In this document: positions 25,491 through 39,300 of the stretch, piece by piece
How the letters are laid out: every line of letters starts with the position of its first letter
Numbering within the stretch: the first letter of the stretch is position 1
DNA from: Halocafeteria seosinensis
Taxonomy: Eukaryota; Sar; Bigyra; Bicosoecida
Direction: 5' to 3'
Length of the DNA stretch: 64,000 bases
Assembly (NCBI GenBank): GCA_001687465.1
Contig: LVLI01000643.1
Coordinates: 1-64,000, forward strand
Made by a program: the position numbers and the translations under genes
Notes under the pieces: model-generated
What the model was told of the DNA's origin: nothing
Seen by the model: only the letters and a program-made list of their open reading frames with translations
Databases searched by the model: none

Positions 25491-26767
25491 ATGGAAGGAG
25501 GTATGCCTGGAATTTGAATTACTCATTGCTTTAAACTTAAAGAGGCGTTAGACACGCTGCTCTCGCTGCTCTGTCTCATCTTTTCATCCTATCGATGTAT
25601 GTATGTGTCTGCTCCAGGAAACGGCTTTATGAGTCCCCAGCAAAATAGTGGAGGTGGTGGCTTCATGAGCCCGAGCTCATTCAAACAGCAAGATGAGAAT
25701 GGTGGAGGATTCAAGCAAGATACATCTCCCAACTCAAAACGAGTAAGAATATATCATTATGCGATGTGTACCGTTGCGCATTGAACTGGTCGTTCGTTTT
25801 GGCAGTTTTTACGCGAAAAGAAATCGCTCCGGCCCATTACCATCAGTCAGCTGAACTCAGTTCAAGCTAAACAAGACGGCGAGGGGTTTATGCTCGATGA
25901 AATCGACATAGATCAGGTATTATTATATTTTTACCGCCATGATTCGTACGGTGAAACTTTTATTTCTTCTATTTGAGTGCTTATGGAAAACAGGTGAAGC
26001 TGATAGCATGCATCACAAACATCCAAGAGGGTCCAGCCCATTTGAACATCACTTTACATGATGGCTTTGAGGAAACCGTGGTAAAGCGCTGGAGTGACGC
26101 AGAAGAAACTGAACATGAGGCAAAAAGCCGAGCTAAATTAGAGTAAGCTCTTTCCTTTGTCAGGTTGTCTTCTTCCGAAACCGACTGCTGCTGTTTTTGC
26201 AGGATTGGCACGTTTGTCCAAGTGGTTGGCCAACTGAAGAGTTTGGGGCAAAACCGGCAAATGCAAACGTTCGATATCCGTCCAATAAAGGACTATAACG
26301 AAATTGTTACTCACACGTTGGATAGCGCCTATACGACCTTGCTTCTGACACAGCAACCTCTACAAGTAAGTGCCCTGCAGAGTCTGTTCCTGGACTTTAT
26401 TACTCAGCAATCGTGTTATCGGGTACAGCCAACTAAAGTGGACGGTAACCAGCCTCAAAAAGCAGGGTTGAGTCAAAGTGGAACATTTGGATCTAATTTC
26501 AACCAGCAGAATGCCCCAAATGTGCAAAACCCAGTATCTCACCAGCAGGAGTCGGGAGAAGATCCTAATAGGACAAGGATTCTAGACTTATTCCGAGAAA
26601 TGGGTGACTCTGAGGATGGTGCTTCGATAGTAGACGTCCAAGCCCGAATGGAGCGAGACTATGGAGTGAAAAAAGACGACGTAAGGAAGATTGTAGACAC
26701 TCTGTTTTATGAAGGACAACTGTACTCTACCATCGATGAGAACACTCACTACGCTGTAACAGAGTAG
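25491..26767 (+). CDS. Replication protein A 32 kDa subunit (RPA2)
   Basis: Second subunit of the single-stranded DNA-binding RPA trimer, used in replication, repair and checkpoint signalling. The first coding exon is ten bases (25491-25500), followed by exons near 25618-25742, 25805-25917, 25995-26142 and 26203-26767. The N-terminus is Gly/Ser/Phe-rich (NGFMSPQQNSGGGGF), the usual phosphorylated tail. The OB fold spans about residues 45-190: RPITISQLNSVQ, VKLIACITNIQE, FVQVVGQLKSLGQNRQM and DYNEIVTHTLDSAY. A linker of about 60 residues leads to a C-terminal winged helix (RTRILDLFREMG to LYSTIDENTHYAVTE), which binds repair factors. All parts of RPA32 are present. Confidence 0.9.
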
Positions 26768-26892
26768 CCAAAGATTGACTTAAGCAATACACCCACGGTT
26801 CTTGTTACATGAGTGCCCCTGTTCCTCGTACCCAGCGTGAGCATACACATTGGCAGGCAACTGAAACCAGCTTTTTGTCATTATTGGGTGTC

Positions 26893-28089
26893 CTATCTAA
26901 TCGATCTCGTATCGCAATTGCTTGACGTCCATCCCTTGAAGCACGTACATACCCCTCTAGAATGGTCACACTTTCCTTTACCGGAACAGTCGTTGTGGCA
27001 CTTATTACCTTTTGCTCCAGCATCAATTCCCAGAGTTGGAAGCGAATCGGGAGGAGAACATTCTGACGTAGAGCCGTCGCGGTCGTCATAACAAGGGTTC
27101 CCATCGTCATCCTTTGCACCCTTGTATACGTTTCCGTTATCCAACATGTACGAGCAATCTTCCTCGTCTCGGTTTCTCGTTGTTGGGTTGTCACCGGAAG
27201 GACAGCGCCCTGCAATGATTTTTGGTTGAGTTTACATTTTGGGTATGGTACTCCAAGTTATATACTTACGAAGACTACAGTCGGTCCCAAACCAACTTGT
27301 GGCTTGTTTCTCGTCTGTTCCAAGTCCCACATCCCAAACGGAATCGCAAACACATCCGTAGAGTTTGTCTTCGTCCCAACTTCCCTGGGGTCAACAAGGG
27401 AAAAACTATGTCAGCCTACAATATTGTACATCGACCGTGACAACCTACTTCTGTTGAACTATACGTCGTGGGCGGCCGAATTGGCACTGCGTTCTTTTCG
27501 TCGGCCATTTGTCTCATACTAACACATCGTCCATGGCCAGAGCAATCATTCGGACAAACAGCTGAGCAGGGTACAACTTCATGTGTTCTCGTGAAAACCT
27601 GAAGGCTTTCAGAAAATACTTACTTCTCTGACAAGCGTCGCCTGCAAAGCCTGCAAAACAACGGCATTCACCTGTACCTCGATTGCATAATCCCATGGCA
27701 GAGCATTCTGCTAGCTCATGAGCGCTTCTTCTCCCCGTTGCAGGGTCCACCCAAGCCTTGCCTGAAGGGCATGTACCTGCTCCCAAACAAATGGATATAC
27801 GAATCAATAGAAAACCATGGTTGAGAGTTGCTGTCTTACGTGTGGAGCAATCGGGTGCCTTGTAAGATGCTATATCGGCTTCGGCTCCAAACCCCAAAAT
27901 GCACTTGCAGGTCTTCGTTTCCGTTTCACACATTCCATGGCCGTTGCATTCGTTCAATGCTGAACACGCCGTAGATCCCTGCCCTGAGACCTGATGTATT
28001 TGTACGATGGCTAAAACGAGAAGAAGAGCGCTGCTGAATGTGCTAATGCTTCGGAGGAAGGCGTTAGAGCATAGGTTTAACCACCCCAT
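26893..28089 (-). CDS. Secreted EGF-like (tenascin-like) repeat protein
   Basis: Six or so exons on the minus strand, all with GT-AG ends in phase. The N-terminus has a hydrophobic signal-peptide segment (ALLLVLAIVQIHQVSG) ending in a small residue before a cysteine-rich ectodomain. Repeats have the EGF/tenascin form: LNECNGHGMCETETKTCKC, CSAMGLCNRGTGECRCFAGFAG, CPNDCSGHGRC and CHNDCSGKGKC followed by CTCFKGW. A segment with WDEDKLYGCVC and FGTDCSLRRCP lies between. No transmembrane segment follows, so it looks secreted rather than anchored. Proteins with CSGHG repeats of this sort are common in stramenopiles and other protists. Function is not recognised; cell-surface adhesion or cell-wall roles are only inferred. 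Start is the first ATG before the signal segment. Confidence 0.75.
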
Positions 28090-28317
28090 TCTGGACTTAT
28101 TGCCCACCAACGGCCACAGATACGGATGCTAAGTACTCATGGGAATACGGAGATTGCCCGTTCCAGAAGAGAAAAAAAAAAATATTACCTATGTTCATCA
28201 AGAAAATTGAGGAAAAAAGCCTATCAAATCAGTCATTGACATCGGTCGTAAAGCGTTGCGTCGCGTAAAAAGTTACAAGGCTGTTGAAGTTACATTGTAC
28301 TCAGCATAGTCTGCCGT

Positions 28318-31300
28318 TTACTTGGGAACTAGTGCTATGAGATAAACCCAACAAGAAAATATATAGTTTGGATAAGGATGGACTTTGACTCCCAACACGA
28401 ATTCGGCTCTATCGTTCTCCGTTCTATGGATGCCCTGCATTAAGGAATTGACAAGTTGGCGTAGCAAGATATTAGCTTCCTGTAGTATTTGTAATACTTA
28501 CAGTTGCACGGACTGCTGCAGATATGTCAGCAACGTCCCGGAACGAGCGATTGATTGGGAAGCCAAATGCCTGATAGCGGGAAAAACTCCTTGAAAGGTC
28601 GTTAATGTGTTTTTCAGTGAACTGCTTCGCAAAACTTGCACTGGTTCCTCCGTCCCCAATGCCATACGCTGTGCCGAATTGTTGCGCTTCTTGCTCTAAC
28701 TCCCCCAAAACTTTAACAACAGTGGGTTCCAAGTCCTTCCTGAAAAAAGTCCTGTTAGTGCCATGCCGTTGACGTCTCCATTCGATGAAATCGGTCTTGA
28801 CATGTTCTGTTATGTCATCTTCGAGCTGCGTTCCAGACTGGAGTGAAGAGAAAAATTGAAATGTAGGATACAGCGGACATTCTTACCTTGTCGATGAATT
28901 CTTGAGGAGGTTGGATATATTTTATAGGGGACTGAATCGTGGAGATCTCTGATGAAGGATTTTCCGAATTTTCCCACAACGGAGCCCACTCCGAATCATT
29001 AGTGACGTCAAAGTTACAGTACCAGGGTTCCGATTTCGGCTGAATATTTGCGTAGCAATTCTCCGGAGTCGCAAACATGTCTATGCTAACGAATGGGGAT
29101 GATATATCTTTGCCATCGTAAGCGATTCCACTCAGAGGATCAATCAGCAGCATTTCGTTAGCTGATAAGTTGACTCGGGCAACGTAAGTGGCCTCTCCAT
29201 GAAGCACAGTTTTTCCGAGCGCTAAGTATGTCTTCCAGTTTTCATTGCGCCCGGTATCCAGTCCTAGAATGTAGTTGTGTAGGAGAATAGCGTGTTCTTC
29301 CCAATCGGCCGCTCCCATTTCAAGAGTCTGGGCACTAGTTGCCCAAACATCGGCGTTCCGCCCGAAAAGGTCGAAATCACCCAGAAACGGGATCATTGAC
29401 ACAAAGCGAACACATTGTTCCTTTGTAGTGAACGGTTCGCCTCGAGCAACAGTACCCTTGAGGTCGTCAACAATGTCTTCTTCCGATACGCGACTGTAGT
29501 CAACATGAGGGGGAGGACGCTGTTTCGTCAGGTACTGAGTGATTAGGAACGGTTTCTTTTCGATCGTTTCGACGACAGCTTTGACATTCTCCCCATTGCG
29601 ACTATGACGTTTAGACCACTCATAAGCATAGCGCAGTTTTTCGTTGAATGAACGTTCAGAGATTACTCCTATACCCGATTTGCTGCCATGAGTAGTAGTG
29701 TCAGTTTCGGTACTTTCCGTTTGAGGTTTCTGCGTCTGTCTACGGCACCCCAGAGCATTGGATATCGAAGAAAGAAACGTACTAAGTATCGATTGCTCAG
29801 ACATTGGACGGGGGATAGCCCCATGCTTACTGACTATCCCATCGTAAAGTCCCTTGCGCATGTTGAGGCGTTTCCACCTATTCATACCCAAAGTATTGGC
29901 TATTTCATCTTCCACTGGAGGTGGAGATGGCAAGGAAGGCTCGATATTAGCTGCAAAAAACACATGAGCCGCGAACGTATTGCTATCTGCGTTAGACTGC
30001 AGAGATTTTTTATTGGGTCTTTGTTTGCTGACGTTCCCCCTGGTTCTCTTGATTCTATCCGCCATGTCAGTTTCTGCGAACGGGGCGTATCCGAAAACAA
30101 CGGGGGGCGTTCTGAGACGCACTTCTCCCTGTAGCCTTCTCTGAGAAAACAGCGAGCTGAAGGGAATTGTAACAGACCCTAGAAATCTAGCTTCTCGTCG
30201 CGTGGCCGTAGTTGTGCGATAATTCCTTTCACGATATTTTCCTTCCACTAACTCCTCGTCAAACAGAGATATGGTTATATCATCCCTGATAGTTGCAAGT
30301 GCAGACGGACTCAAATTATCCCCGGGAGGCCGGAATGGTATTTCGAGAACCTGATTCCAAATCGGCGAGTCCCCCGAAACAGCCCGAGTTCTAGAAGAGC
30401 GACCACGGAAAGACGCTTCGACGAAGCATAAGAGGTCATTTACTGAGCTGAGATCCTCATACTCATCTTCTTCGATCGCAGGAGCAGTACCAGTAGCTTC
30501 CGGTACGCGGGGAGGTCGACTACTCTTAGCAGCTCGTTGTTCAGTTGCCCGTACTGGGAGATTCCTAGCCCGAGCTATTTGCAACCGAATTGTAAAGGTT
30601 TGCATTTCTGCCATACTACTTGCACCAGCACCATCTCTTCGCACATTCTTACCCTTCTTTGCACCTGGGTTTAGAGGACGGACAGGTTGAAAGACATTTG
30701 CTAGGGCAGTGAAGTCAAGCTTGCGGACAGTAGGGAGGTCCACATCCTTCACTACATGTGAGAGCTCCTTGTGGGAGTGATATTTCTTGTAGCCTGCCCG
30801 AGATTGACGTACCCGGGCCAAATATTCCTTCGCTTTCGTTCTCGCTCGACGCTTCAACCGCGTTGTAACGTTTTGAAAGCCTGCACCACGCGTAAACTCC
30901 AATCTCATCTCTTGCTCTGCATCTTCGTCTTCTTCTTCCTGCTCCTTTCCAAACTGCCCTTGGTCATCAAGAGCTAGAATTCTCTGAAGCGATGTACTGT
31001 TTCTTATATCTGATATATTCACGGGTATCGGAAGATGCCATTCCTTATTAAACGCCTGGGGATACTGAGCACGAAGACTCAGCAGCCGTTGCCGTTTCCC
31101 ACCCCCTGCCAAAGAACTTGGGCTGGACATAGTGCTCAAGACTTGTAATGCCAGCTGAGAGAATCTATCCTTCTTGCCTTGTAGCTCCTGAATCCCAGCG
31201 GTTGTCTCAAATTTTTCTTTCATGGCACGCTTCGACGTTCCCACAATATCTGTGATGCCCACTCCAGCTTCTGCTGCCATTCTTGGTGTAACAAACGCAC

Positions 31301-34300
31301 TATGGTATTCCATGACCGATTCCCGGAAGGATGATCCCCGGTCTCCCTGAACCGTCGCCACCGCTTGGGACTTATCAGCTTGCAAGGTTCCCGTCTCTAC
31401 TAGCCCCAAGTTGTGAGGGTCGTTCGGATCGACGATCATCCCCTTTGACTCGGACATTGCTATATCTTTCAGGGCATTTTCCGGCTTTACAGCAAAGGCA
31501 CCAGCGGCAGAAGCAGATAACTTAGCAGCGTTCTTACGGTTCCGTTCCCTGGCATCAGGTATACCAGTAACAGTGTGTAAATTCTTATTAGATATCAGTA
31601 TGCGCACTGGCACATCAGGAATTAGTCCATTTATCCATCGTATTTCGCCTTTTAGGCTTCCCATCATTCGACGCTGCGCATATTGACGAGACGACGACTC
31701 ATCTCTGGGAGACCAAGCACGACGTTGCGGAGGCATCGGTGTGCGCGCAGAAAATTGGAAAGGCCCTCTTATCGGGCCAATTGATGTCGCGGGCATATTG
31801 GCCTGATGCTGCGAGCCAGGGATCGGCAACAAGAGAGTGGAAACATGCTCACTTAAAGAATGTACACCCGTTATTGTAGACCGGTATAATCGCATTTCCA
31901 CAGAAGATGGGCGGTGATAAGGACGAATAGTAATGCTCTCGTTGAAATCTACTTTGAATGATGGCCATTGCAACTGTCGAGAGGACAGGTAGCCTCTATC
32001 TCCTTCGAGTTCCCTTCCGTTAACAAGGACTCGAGCGTAATATTTCGTCTCCGTAACATGTCGACGGCGCCGGCGCTCCTGTGGTGGGACAAGGGTATCA
32101 TCCGTAATTTGTCTAGAGTCGTGAACTAAGTTAAATACGTAATCTCGCCCATCACCCATCACTCCTCCAGGACTATTATTATTGTCGTACAACAAGTCTC
32201 CCGCTCTCAACCTCCAAAGGGTTCTGAGAATTTTATACCCATTAGATATGGTCGAAGCAATTCTTGAGCGATCTTTTCGAGCTATCGCTTCCTCCATGCT
32301 GAAGATATTATGCAGTAGTTGACTTTCAGAGACTGCACCATTACCCTCCTTTGCATCCATGCTGCTTGAATTCTGTTTTTTCAGCGTCGCAAGTAACCCC
32401 TCCACCGCACAAAGTACATCTCGCCGTACGAGGCCCCCGAAACCAATGACTCCTCCGTCAGGAGACTCGCGGGATTCCATCCAAGAATCTAGCGAACTGA
32501 CTGCTTCAAACCAAGCATCGACTTCATCCGCACGCGGCTCTAGTTTTGCCGGTTGAGAATGGGAGAAAAACTGAGGAGATACTTTGGCTCGTTCGTTCAT
32601 CGTGCCTTTGGCGTCAACAGGCAGGACTTGTTGGGTTTCAAGCCGAACTGGTGTGCTTACGTGTTGTTGCTGCGCACGCAATGATTCAAGCTCCTTCCAT
32701 TTGAACCACATTTTGGTTAGGATATGACCAACATAGGTCCACTCATCCTGCCTGGACTGAAGCAAAGAAACCACTTCCTCAGCAGCCCGGAAAACGTCAC
32801 TGGTGGAAAACTCTGAAAACGCTTTCTCCCAGGCCGCTATTTCAGCGGTGCTAGCGGCCTCATCATCCCCGCTTCGGTAACAATTTAATGAACACTGGAC
32901 GCCTTCCACCGAGTCAAGAGGAAGAATATTACGGAGCCGTTTGTCGATGCTGTCAAACAGGCTACTATTAGTTATATCAGCGTACTCGTCATACAACAGT
33001 TGAATAGCTGAGTAAAGATAGTCTTCGTGAGAAAATAGGTAATGATCATCGAAGCGAAGGGAGCCAAGGTTAATTTCCAGGTGAGCCGAGGACGATTGAT
33101 CCTTGCTTTCACCACGGACGCTTTCAGAGTCCTCCAACGCTTTTACGGTGACATCGGGGGCATTCCCCAATATAGACTTCCGAAGGTATATACTCTTCTT
33201 CTTCCGGTAGGGGGATCGTGCAATGCTGAGTTGGAATACGCCCGTTTCCTTTATGCGTTCACATTGCACGTACAATGATACATTAGGATATCGCGCCAAG
33301 GCGTGAAACATCCAGTCAGAAGCGTTCTCCAACCGCCTGCGGGTGTATTTCCGTTCTAACGAACGACCAAGCCTGTAAGCAACTTTCCAGTCATTCTGAG
33401 TCCCTTGAAAGGCTGGATAATTCTTCGAGACACCAGCACCTGCTGCGTTGTGCATTTTTTCGAGAGCTTCTTTAAGTTCATCTATTTCTTTAGATCGATT
33501 CCAGTCTCCGATCTTCTTCAACAATTCATTGGCCTTTTGCAGATCCGCCGATACGTCAATGTCACTTCCTGACATTATGTTATAGACAACTTTGGCTGTT
33601 AAAACAATTCGCAGGTTTTCATCTTCAAGATTCTGAAGTTCTCCAAGAGTGAATGACTCGCTTGTATTTTCCTTATAGGACCGTTGCGGGTCAGCAGGGA
33701 TATCGCCATATCTTCCGGACAGCCCATCTCCCAGGACTTCGTCAACACGCTTGTATGCAGTCTCAGACGACTGCTGCGTTTTGATTCCGACATCCGTTAC
33801 GTAGGACGGAATGTAGTTCTCATGCGGGTGAAGTGGAGTATTTTCCAGTTCTTGCACCGATATATTATCCTGCGTTATCGCGAGGACTTCTCTATTCAAG
33901 TTGGCCAGACGAGTGTTATACATCTTCAGCTCTTGCTCTGGGTTGTAGGGTAACGGTATCCGATGAGCATTGAGATACTGAGCATCATAATCAATTACGA
34001 TGCCTCCCTTTCCTGCTTCCCACCATGGTTGAATTGGCTTCCCCGATTCCACGTAAGTAGGTTTCAGATATTCGTGGTAAATTAGTTCGTTCTCAATTTC
34101 TGTTATATCATTCGTCAGATCGTTCATTCCTCCTCTTTCCATGGTCCGTGACATATCCAGACGACGCGCTGTCCCCATAGTGGCCCTACTCCTACTCGAA
34201 AGTAAGCGCTTGGGTGAAGCCATGTTCTTCTCGCTCCTTCTTGAGGTAGGACTGCGCCTACGAGTGCTACGTTGAGAACCTGTGCGACATCCGGATAAAG

Positions 34301-34690
34301 AGCTCCTTACGGAGAAATTCCTCGATAATCCTCAAGCATTGACTTACCATCCTCTTCTACATCTACTTTCGGTTTTTCAGTGTCACCGTCATGACTAGCC
34401 TCTTCCTCCTTTTTCTCCTCAGGCTCCTCGGAGCGTCGGGTTGCTCGTCCTCTTCGACCTCGTCGTCGTCTACCGGTGGCCTCTTGGGTATCATCATCTG
34501 CTGTCTGTGGCTTGTGCTCTCTTTCTCCACCACCCTCTGGCTCCTTTGATGGTGTTGCTTCGCCTGTCTCCACCTCCTGTTCAGCTTCAATTTCTTCCGA
34601 TTTCTCCCGGCGTGGTCGAGCCCGGCTTCCTCGAGGCCGGCGTCTCTCCCCTCTACTGGGTCCTTCATCCCCTTCAGCCTTCGTCTCCAT
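28318..34690 (-). CDS. CC2D2A, ciliary transition zone C2-domain protein
   Basis: Large scaffold of the ciliary transition zone, part of the MKS/B9 complex. About 2080 residues. Exon 1 is 34690-34348; its donor G|GTAAGT joins in phase to an acceptor at 34280, so the acidic-basic 114-residue head belongs to this gene. The main exon runs 34279 to about 28886; two 3' exons end at 28318. The C2 domain is at FTIRLQIARARNLPV, with LLCFVEASFRGRS, WNQVLEIPFRPP, ISLFDE, and FLGSVTIPFSSLF. The degenerate transglutaminase-like region has FLGDFDLFGRNADVWATS and EEHAILLHNYILGLD. The final exon encodes EFVLGVKVHPYPNYIFSCWVY, matching the CC2D2A C-terminus. The catalytic triad is not expected in this family. 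Its presence implies a cilium. Confidence 0.92.
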
Positions 34691-36324
34691 TGCTCAATTC
34701 AAGCTACTTTATAGTTTAAGTCTCTTTGAAGCAATGTTGCCATAGAAAAAAGCAGTGTATATACCAATTAGACCCCAATTACACCCTTGTCTGGCACTCT
34801 GCCGTTAAACACAGCAAGCTAGCACATGCACCAACCGTGATTTCAATAAAACTACTATTCTCTAGAGTGTATATCACTATTTCCTATGAGCAAAACAACT
34901 CGAAGACTACCTTCAGTGAATTGGAAATCAGGAGGCATCAAAAATCAGTCATCAAACAATTTGAAATTTGAAGAGTTTGGCAGCTTCACAAAGGTGCCGG
35001 CTGCAACTTGCTGCAGCCTGCAGTTACACTTGCAGTAAAGTGTCGCTGCGACGCTCGTATAACTTATGCGGCATAAGGCGTACCACAAGTTGGCCCACTG
35101 CTTGCCAACCGTACCAATGCTTGCCGTGTTTATTGCTTTCGTGAGCTGCAAAACAGAAAGATGTACCGCTATCGTTCACAAGCTACATATACACATATAT
35201 GTAACGGTACGGGTACATGTCAATGCTCCTCCAGTCTCAATTGCCAATACAATGCATCGCACCCCAGGAAACCCACCGATACCACATACTCGAGTATGAA
35301 CGCTCTATGCCAGCTTTCCCATAACTCTAATGCTTACACCATTTCTTCGGCTGACTTAATGCCACACTCCAGTGAAACTCCACCGAATTCCGGGTTCTAG
35401 TACCACACCATACCAGAGGATTTCAGCCTGAAATTTTCAGGTCAAATGTGGTTCCGTTTCACGAGTCTTATAATTAGCAATTTTACGTCTAAAGATTGTT
35501 CGGACTGCCGGAAGACTTTCTTGGCGAACATATTGATAAACGGAAAACATGCTGGATCAACCTTTCTTTGAACCTTGCGACCACACCCACCCGGGATTGA
35601 GAAGCAAGCGATGGGGCATTAGGTATACTATCATCACTTGCATTCTCTTCATGTAGCGAGTACAATGCATGTCAACAACGAATATTAACCCCTTGAACTC
35701 CGTTTGCTGATCGCTAGCTGGCACTGTGCCGGACCCTGAACTCCGGGCCTGAGTCCTCAGTTACGATCGTTGCGAGCCCACCAGGAACTGTCTCTGTTGC
35801 CCCCGGCGAATCTGGAAGTTATTCATCCTGCTCCACTCATTCACATCCCGCACAATTGTTGATACGGACACTCACAAAGTCCAGAACTCGTCCTCTGTAG
35901 TTTCTTTTGAAACAAGTGGGCTATTACGGCTCTGTGTCTCCTTGCTACGTTGTATACTCACCCTTGGCGGAGAGACGCTGGCGATCCGAGGAGAGAGAGA
36001 GAGGAGAATACCACTGTTATTGGGCCAATTCTTAGTCCTCTGCCTCTATGCTATAGACGAATAGGTAGCCAGCTGCTTATACAGTAAGTGAATGCAGTAA
36101 TCATGCTTTATTGAGCCCCTTCAAACGCATCTTGGAGACCGAAACAAGTGACGAACGTGCCCTTTTGTCTCTTTTTTTGCCCGAAGCAGTGACTTAAAGT
36201 TCGTTAATACAGTGAAGGGAGACTGAATTGACGAGCGTATACTTCCGTCCGTTGGTCGTGGTTGGTCAAGTGTCATTGAATACGATGTTGAAATAGGAAG
36301 ACCGCAAACCTTATCCCAGCAACG
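34691..36324. other. Long divergent intergenic region
   Basis: About 1.6 kb between the CC2D2A start (minus) and the HEAT-repeat gene (plus), the longest gene-free stretch here. It is moderately AT-rich near 34700-34960, contains an alternating purine-pyrimidine run (ACATATACACATATATG near 35185-35202), and a GA-rich run near 35988-36005 (GAGGAGAGAGAGAGAGG). Short frames on the plus strand include one with ICNGTGTCQCSS near 35190, but no splice-supported gene. It should hold two promoters. Confidence 0.4.
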
Positions 36325-39300
36325 ATGTCGAAGATGGACCTGGAGAAATTCACACTCGATGTGATTGGCCTTGGGGAAGAGAAAGAGGCTGTCCAGGCGA
36401 AGAAATTATGCAGGGTACGTACTGTGGGATACACATAGAGTCTTCCTCCCACGGCTTCATGAAATTGCTGTGGTGTTCCAAATGCAGACTAACGAAGAGA
36501 TCCAGCAGTACTCGACACCGGACAGCGAGAGAGAACCAGAGCGCTGGAAATACATTCTAGCACACGGCACGTTGGATCAATGCTTGATGTTGCTTCGGAC
36601 ATTTCCAGAAGTTTGTGATACGTTTACAAAGGAAGAACTGGAGGAAGTATGCAATGCTGTTATACAAAACGCACTGGTAAGCATAGGACACCCCAATTCG
36701 TGTATTGGTACAACATATGCTTTCTGTCCTACGCTTGAGTCCAGTCGAAACTAATGCGTCTTGCTGATGAACCTGATGATAAGGTCCTACCATTGGACGT
36801 CATTACAATGGTAGCCGAGAAAGGAATCTCGCCGGATCCAAAGCTTCTTACGAGTAGCGTGATTCCTTCCATTGTAAGCACCCTGAAGAAGCAGGAACTC
36901 CCGGAGACCGTCATTGAGAGTTCCGCCCGTGCTTTAACACAAATATTAGGTTTGGTTTCAATAGACGATCAGTATTTGGAGCGAGAGGTATGAATTGGTT
37001 GTGAGAGCATTCAGCGTGCAGTACGTATGAAAACTGTGGTGACTGCAGATATTGACTGTAACAAAATCTTTCACTGAATTGGATAACATAGTCATTGTAC
37101 GAGAACAAGCAGTAAAAGTTTTGGCGGGCCTGTTTGCTCGCTTTCAGCACTCCTCTAGCTCGTTGTCCAAGGAGATAGTGGCACTGCTTCCGCCGATGGC
37201 CCAAGACACAGAAGCTTCGGTGCGCCAACGCGTTGCCGAGCAGATCGACTATCTTCTTCCACGGATTGAATCTAGCGATGACAGAAACACTTTACTAAAT
37301 GAACTTGAGCAGCTGGTCATGGATGAGGATGTCGCTGTTAAGGCAACTGCGTTGGAGGCATCCTTAAAAAACTGGAACAACCTGACAGGCCACGGGGCAT
37401 CTTCGCTGGTAAAAAACGAAATTGCTACGATAGCTAAAAAATGTGAAATTCAACGAAATGGTATCTTAGGAAGTAGAGATGCAGGGCAAGGATACTCAGG
37501 GGAATGCATTAATAGCGAATTTTCTGCTGCGAATCCTGGACGACAACATCGTTCATCTACCAGCTCCCTTGCAGGCGAGTTCGCGACTGCTGTTTCAGTA
37601 GGCATTGATGGAAATCTCCGGGTGGGTAATGAGAGGGAAGAGCTGATGACCATCTCATTAGCCAAAATGGCTGCCCGTGCATTCCTAATTTTTTCCTTAG
37701 AGACGGTTGACAACGAAGTCGTCGAGGCACTCAGCCGGTTCTTATGCTCGCTGACGTATCACCCTGCTACCTCCGTCCGACTACTTGCAGCCAAGGAAGC
37801 AATTATCTGTCATTTTGGTCTTGGCAGCAATGAAACAACTCATGGGAAAAAGTTAAGACCGTGTTTGTCTCGTTTATCCGCAGACCCTGATGCTGATATC
37901 AGGGAAAAACTCTGTTTGACTGTACCTGTTATTATGGAGTTACGCCAAGAGCCTGATGCCGAGAGTTTTTTTGGAGGAACGATGCAAAAGTTTATGTTGG
38001 ATGATAGCATCGAAGTCCAACGCCACGCCTTGCTAAGTTGTCCTCAATGGGTGCCAAGGCTCGGAATCAGCAATGAAGTTGAAGAGACTCAACGAATTCG
38101 GAGAAAGACCTTAGAAATGCTGTGGGACAAATGCACGTGCGATGATATGAAACACGATCAGCGAGTGCAGGCTTCTCTGGCGGTAGTTTCCCGGGAAATC
38201 CCGTTCCTTTGTGATCATTCCCACGCAACTTCCTTTAGTTTAGCGGTCAACCTCTTGCTAATCGCTAAAGGCGGTGTAACTATACAGAAAATCGCCTGTC
38301 ACTCACTGGTATGGATGAGCAGATGGGCATCCCGCTCTTCTGTAAGGCAGGAACTCAATTTGCTACTTACTGAATCCTTTCCATCGTCAAAGGAACATGC
38401 TACTCGGCGGTTAGCTGTGGACGCTTTGGTCGCTGCTTGCTGGATATTCTCTCCCGGATACGTGGTGCGAAATTATTTCACCATTTTAACAGAAGCATTA
38501 CAAGACCATTCAGTGCATGTTCGTCTCTATGCCCTGGTAGCAGTACCGGGGATATTGTATCACCTCAACCTAGGCGTCGAAGAAACGCTCATGAAGTGTT
38601 TTTTTGCAATCTATCAGTGCTACTGCAAGCCTTCGTGTGACCGAGAGAAAGAACTAGCTTCTTCGTTGATTTGCTTGTTGCTTGACATACCTGATGTTCT
38701 GGAAGCTGCGCAACAAATGTGGCATTCCAAAGACCAAGCTGTGCTTTCTTGTTGTAGCTCTTTCTTTAGTGGGAGCAGAGTTCCAACCGATGCTCCGGAG
38801 GAGAAAAGCATGACATCAGCAAGGTCAATCTCTAGTGAAGATGCACCAAAGGAGGCAGCAGAAGAAGAAAATGACGTTACTGGGTTTACATCCCCCAGGG
38901 AGCCGTACCAGCAGGATACAGAGAGTAAAAAGTTACAGGGACTAAGAGGTGGGGAGACCTCCCACTCTTTTCGACTGCGGAAGGGCAGATCAACTCTGCG
39001 CCGTAAGGGTATTTCAATCCGTCCCGGCAGCACTCCTGGAAAGGAGCGCAGAGATTCAAGATCTCTTAAGGAAGACACGAATACATACAACACTTATGAA
39101 AGCGGCAGTTCGAAAGATCTTACAGAGTCAGAATTGGACCCATTGGAACTACCAAAGATCATACCAGGGGCGAAGGTGTCTGTCAATAGGCGAATCACAT
39201 GGAAAATCAAGGAAGGTGTTTTGCACTACACATGGAATGAATGCTGTCTTCCTTCTGAGAAATTCAGTTATTACCGTAGAGCAAACTGCAGTTGCAGTAA

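Noticed and set aside
26350-26380. GTAAG...CAG pair inside the last RPA32 exon that might be an intron
   Set aside because: The interval would be only about 15-18 bases, too short for an intron, and the frame reads through without a stop.
35161-35400. Plus-strand frame with ICNGTGTCQCSS resembling an EGF-like stretch
   Set aside because: Only one weak cysteine cluster, no signal peptide, no splice sites, and no further repeats.
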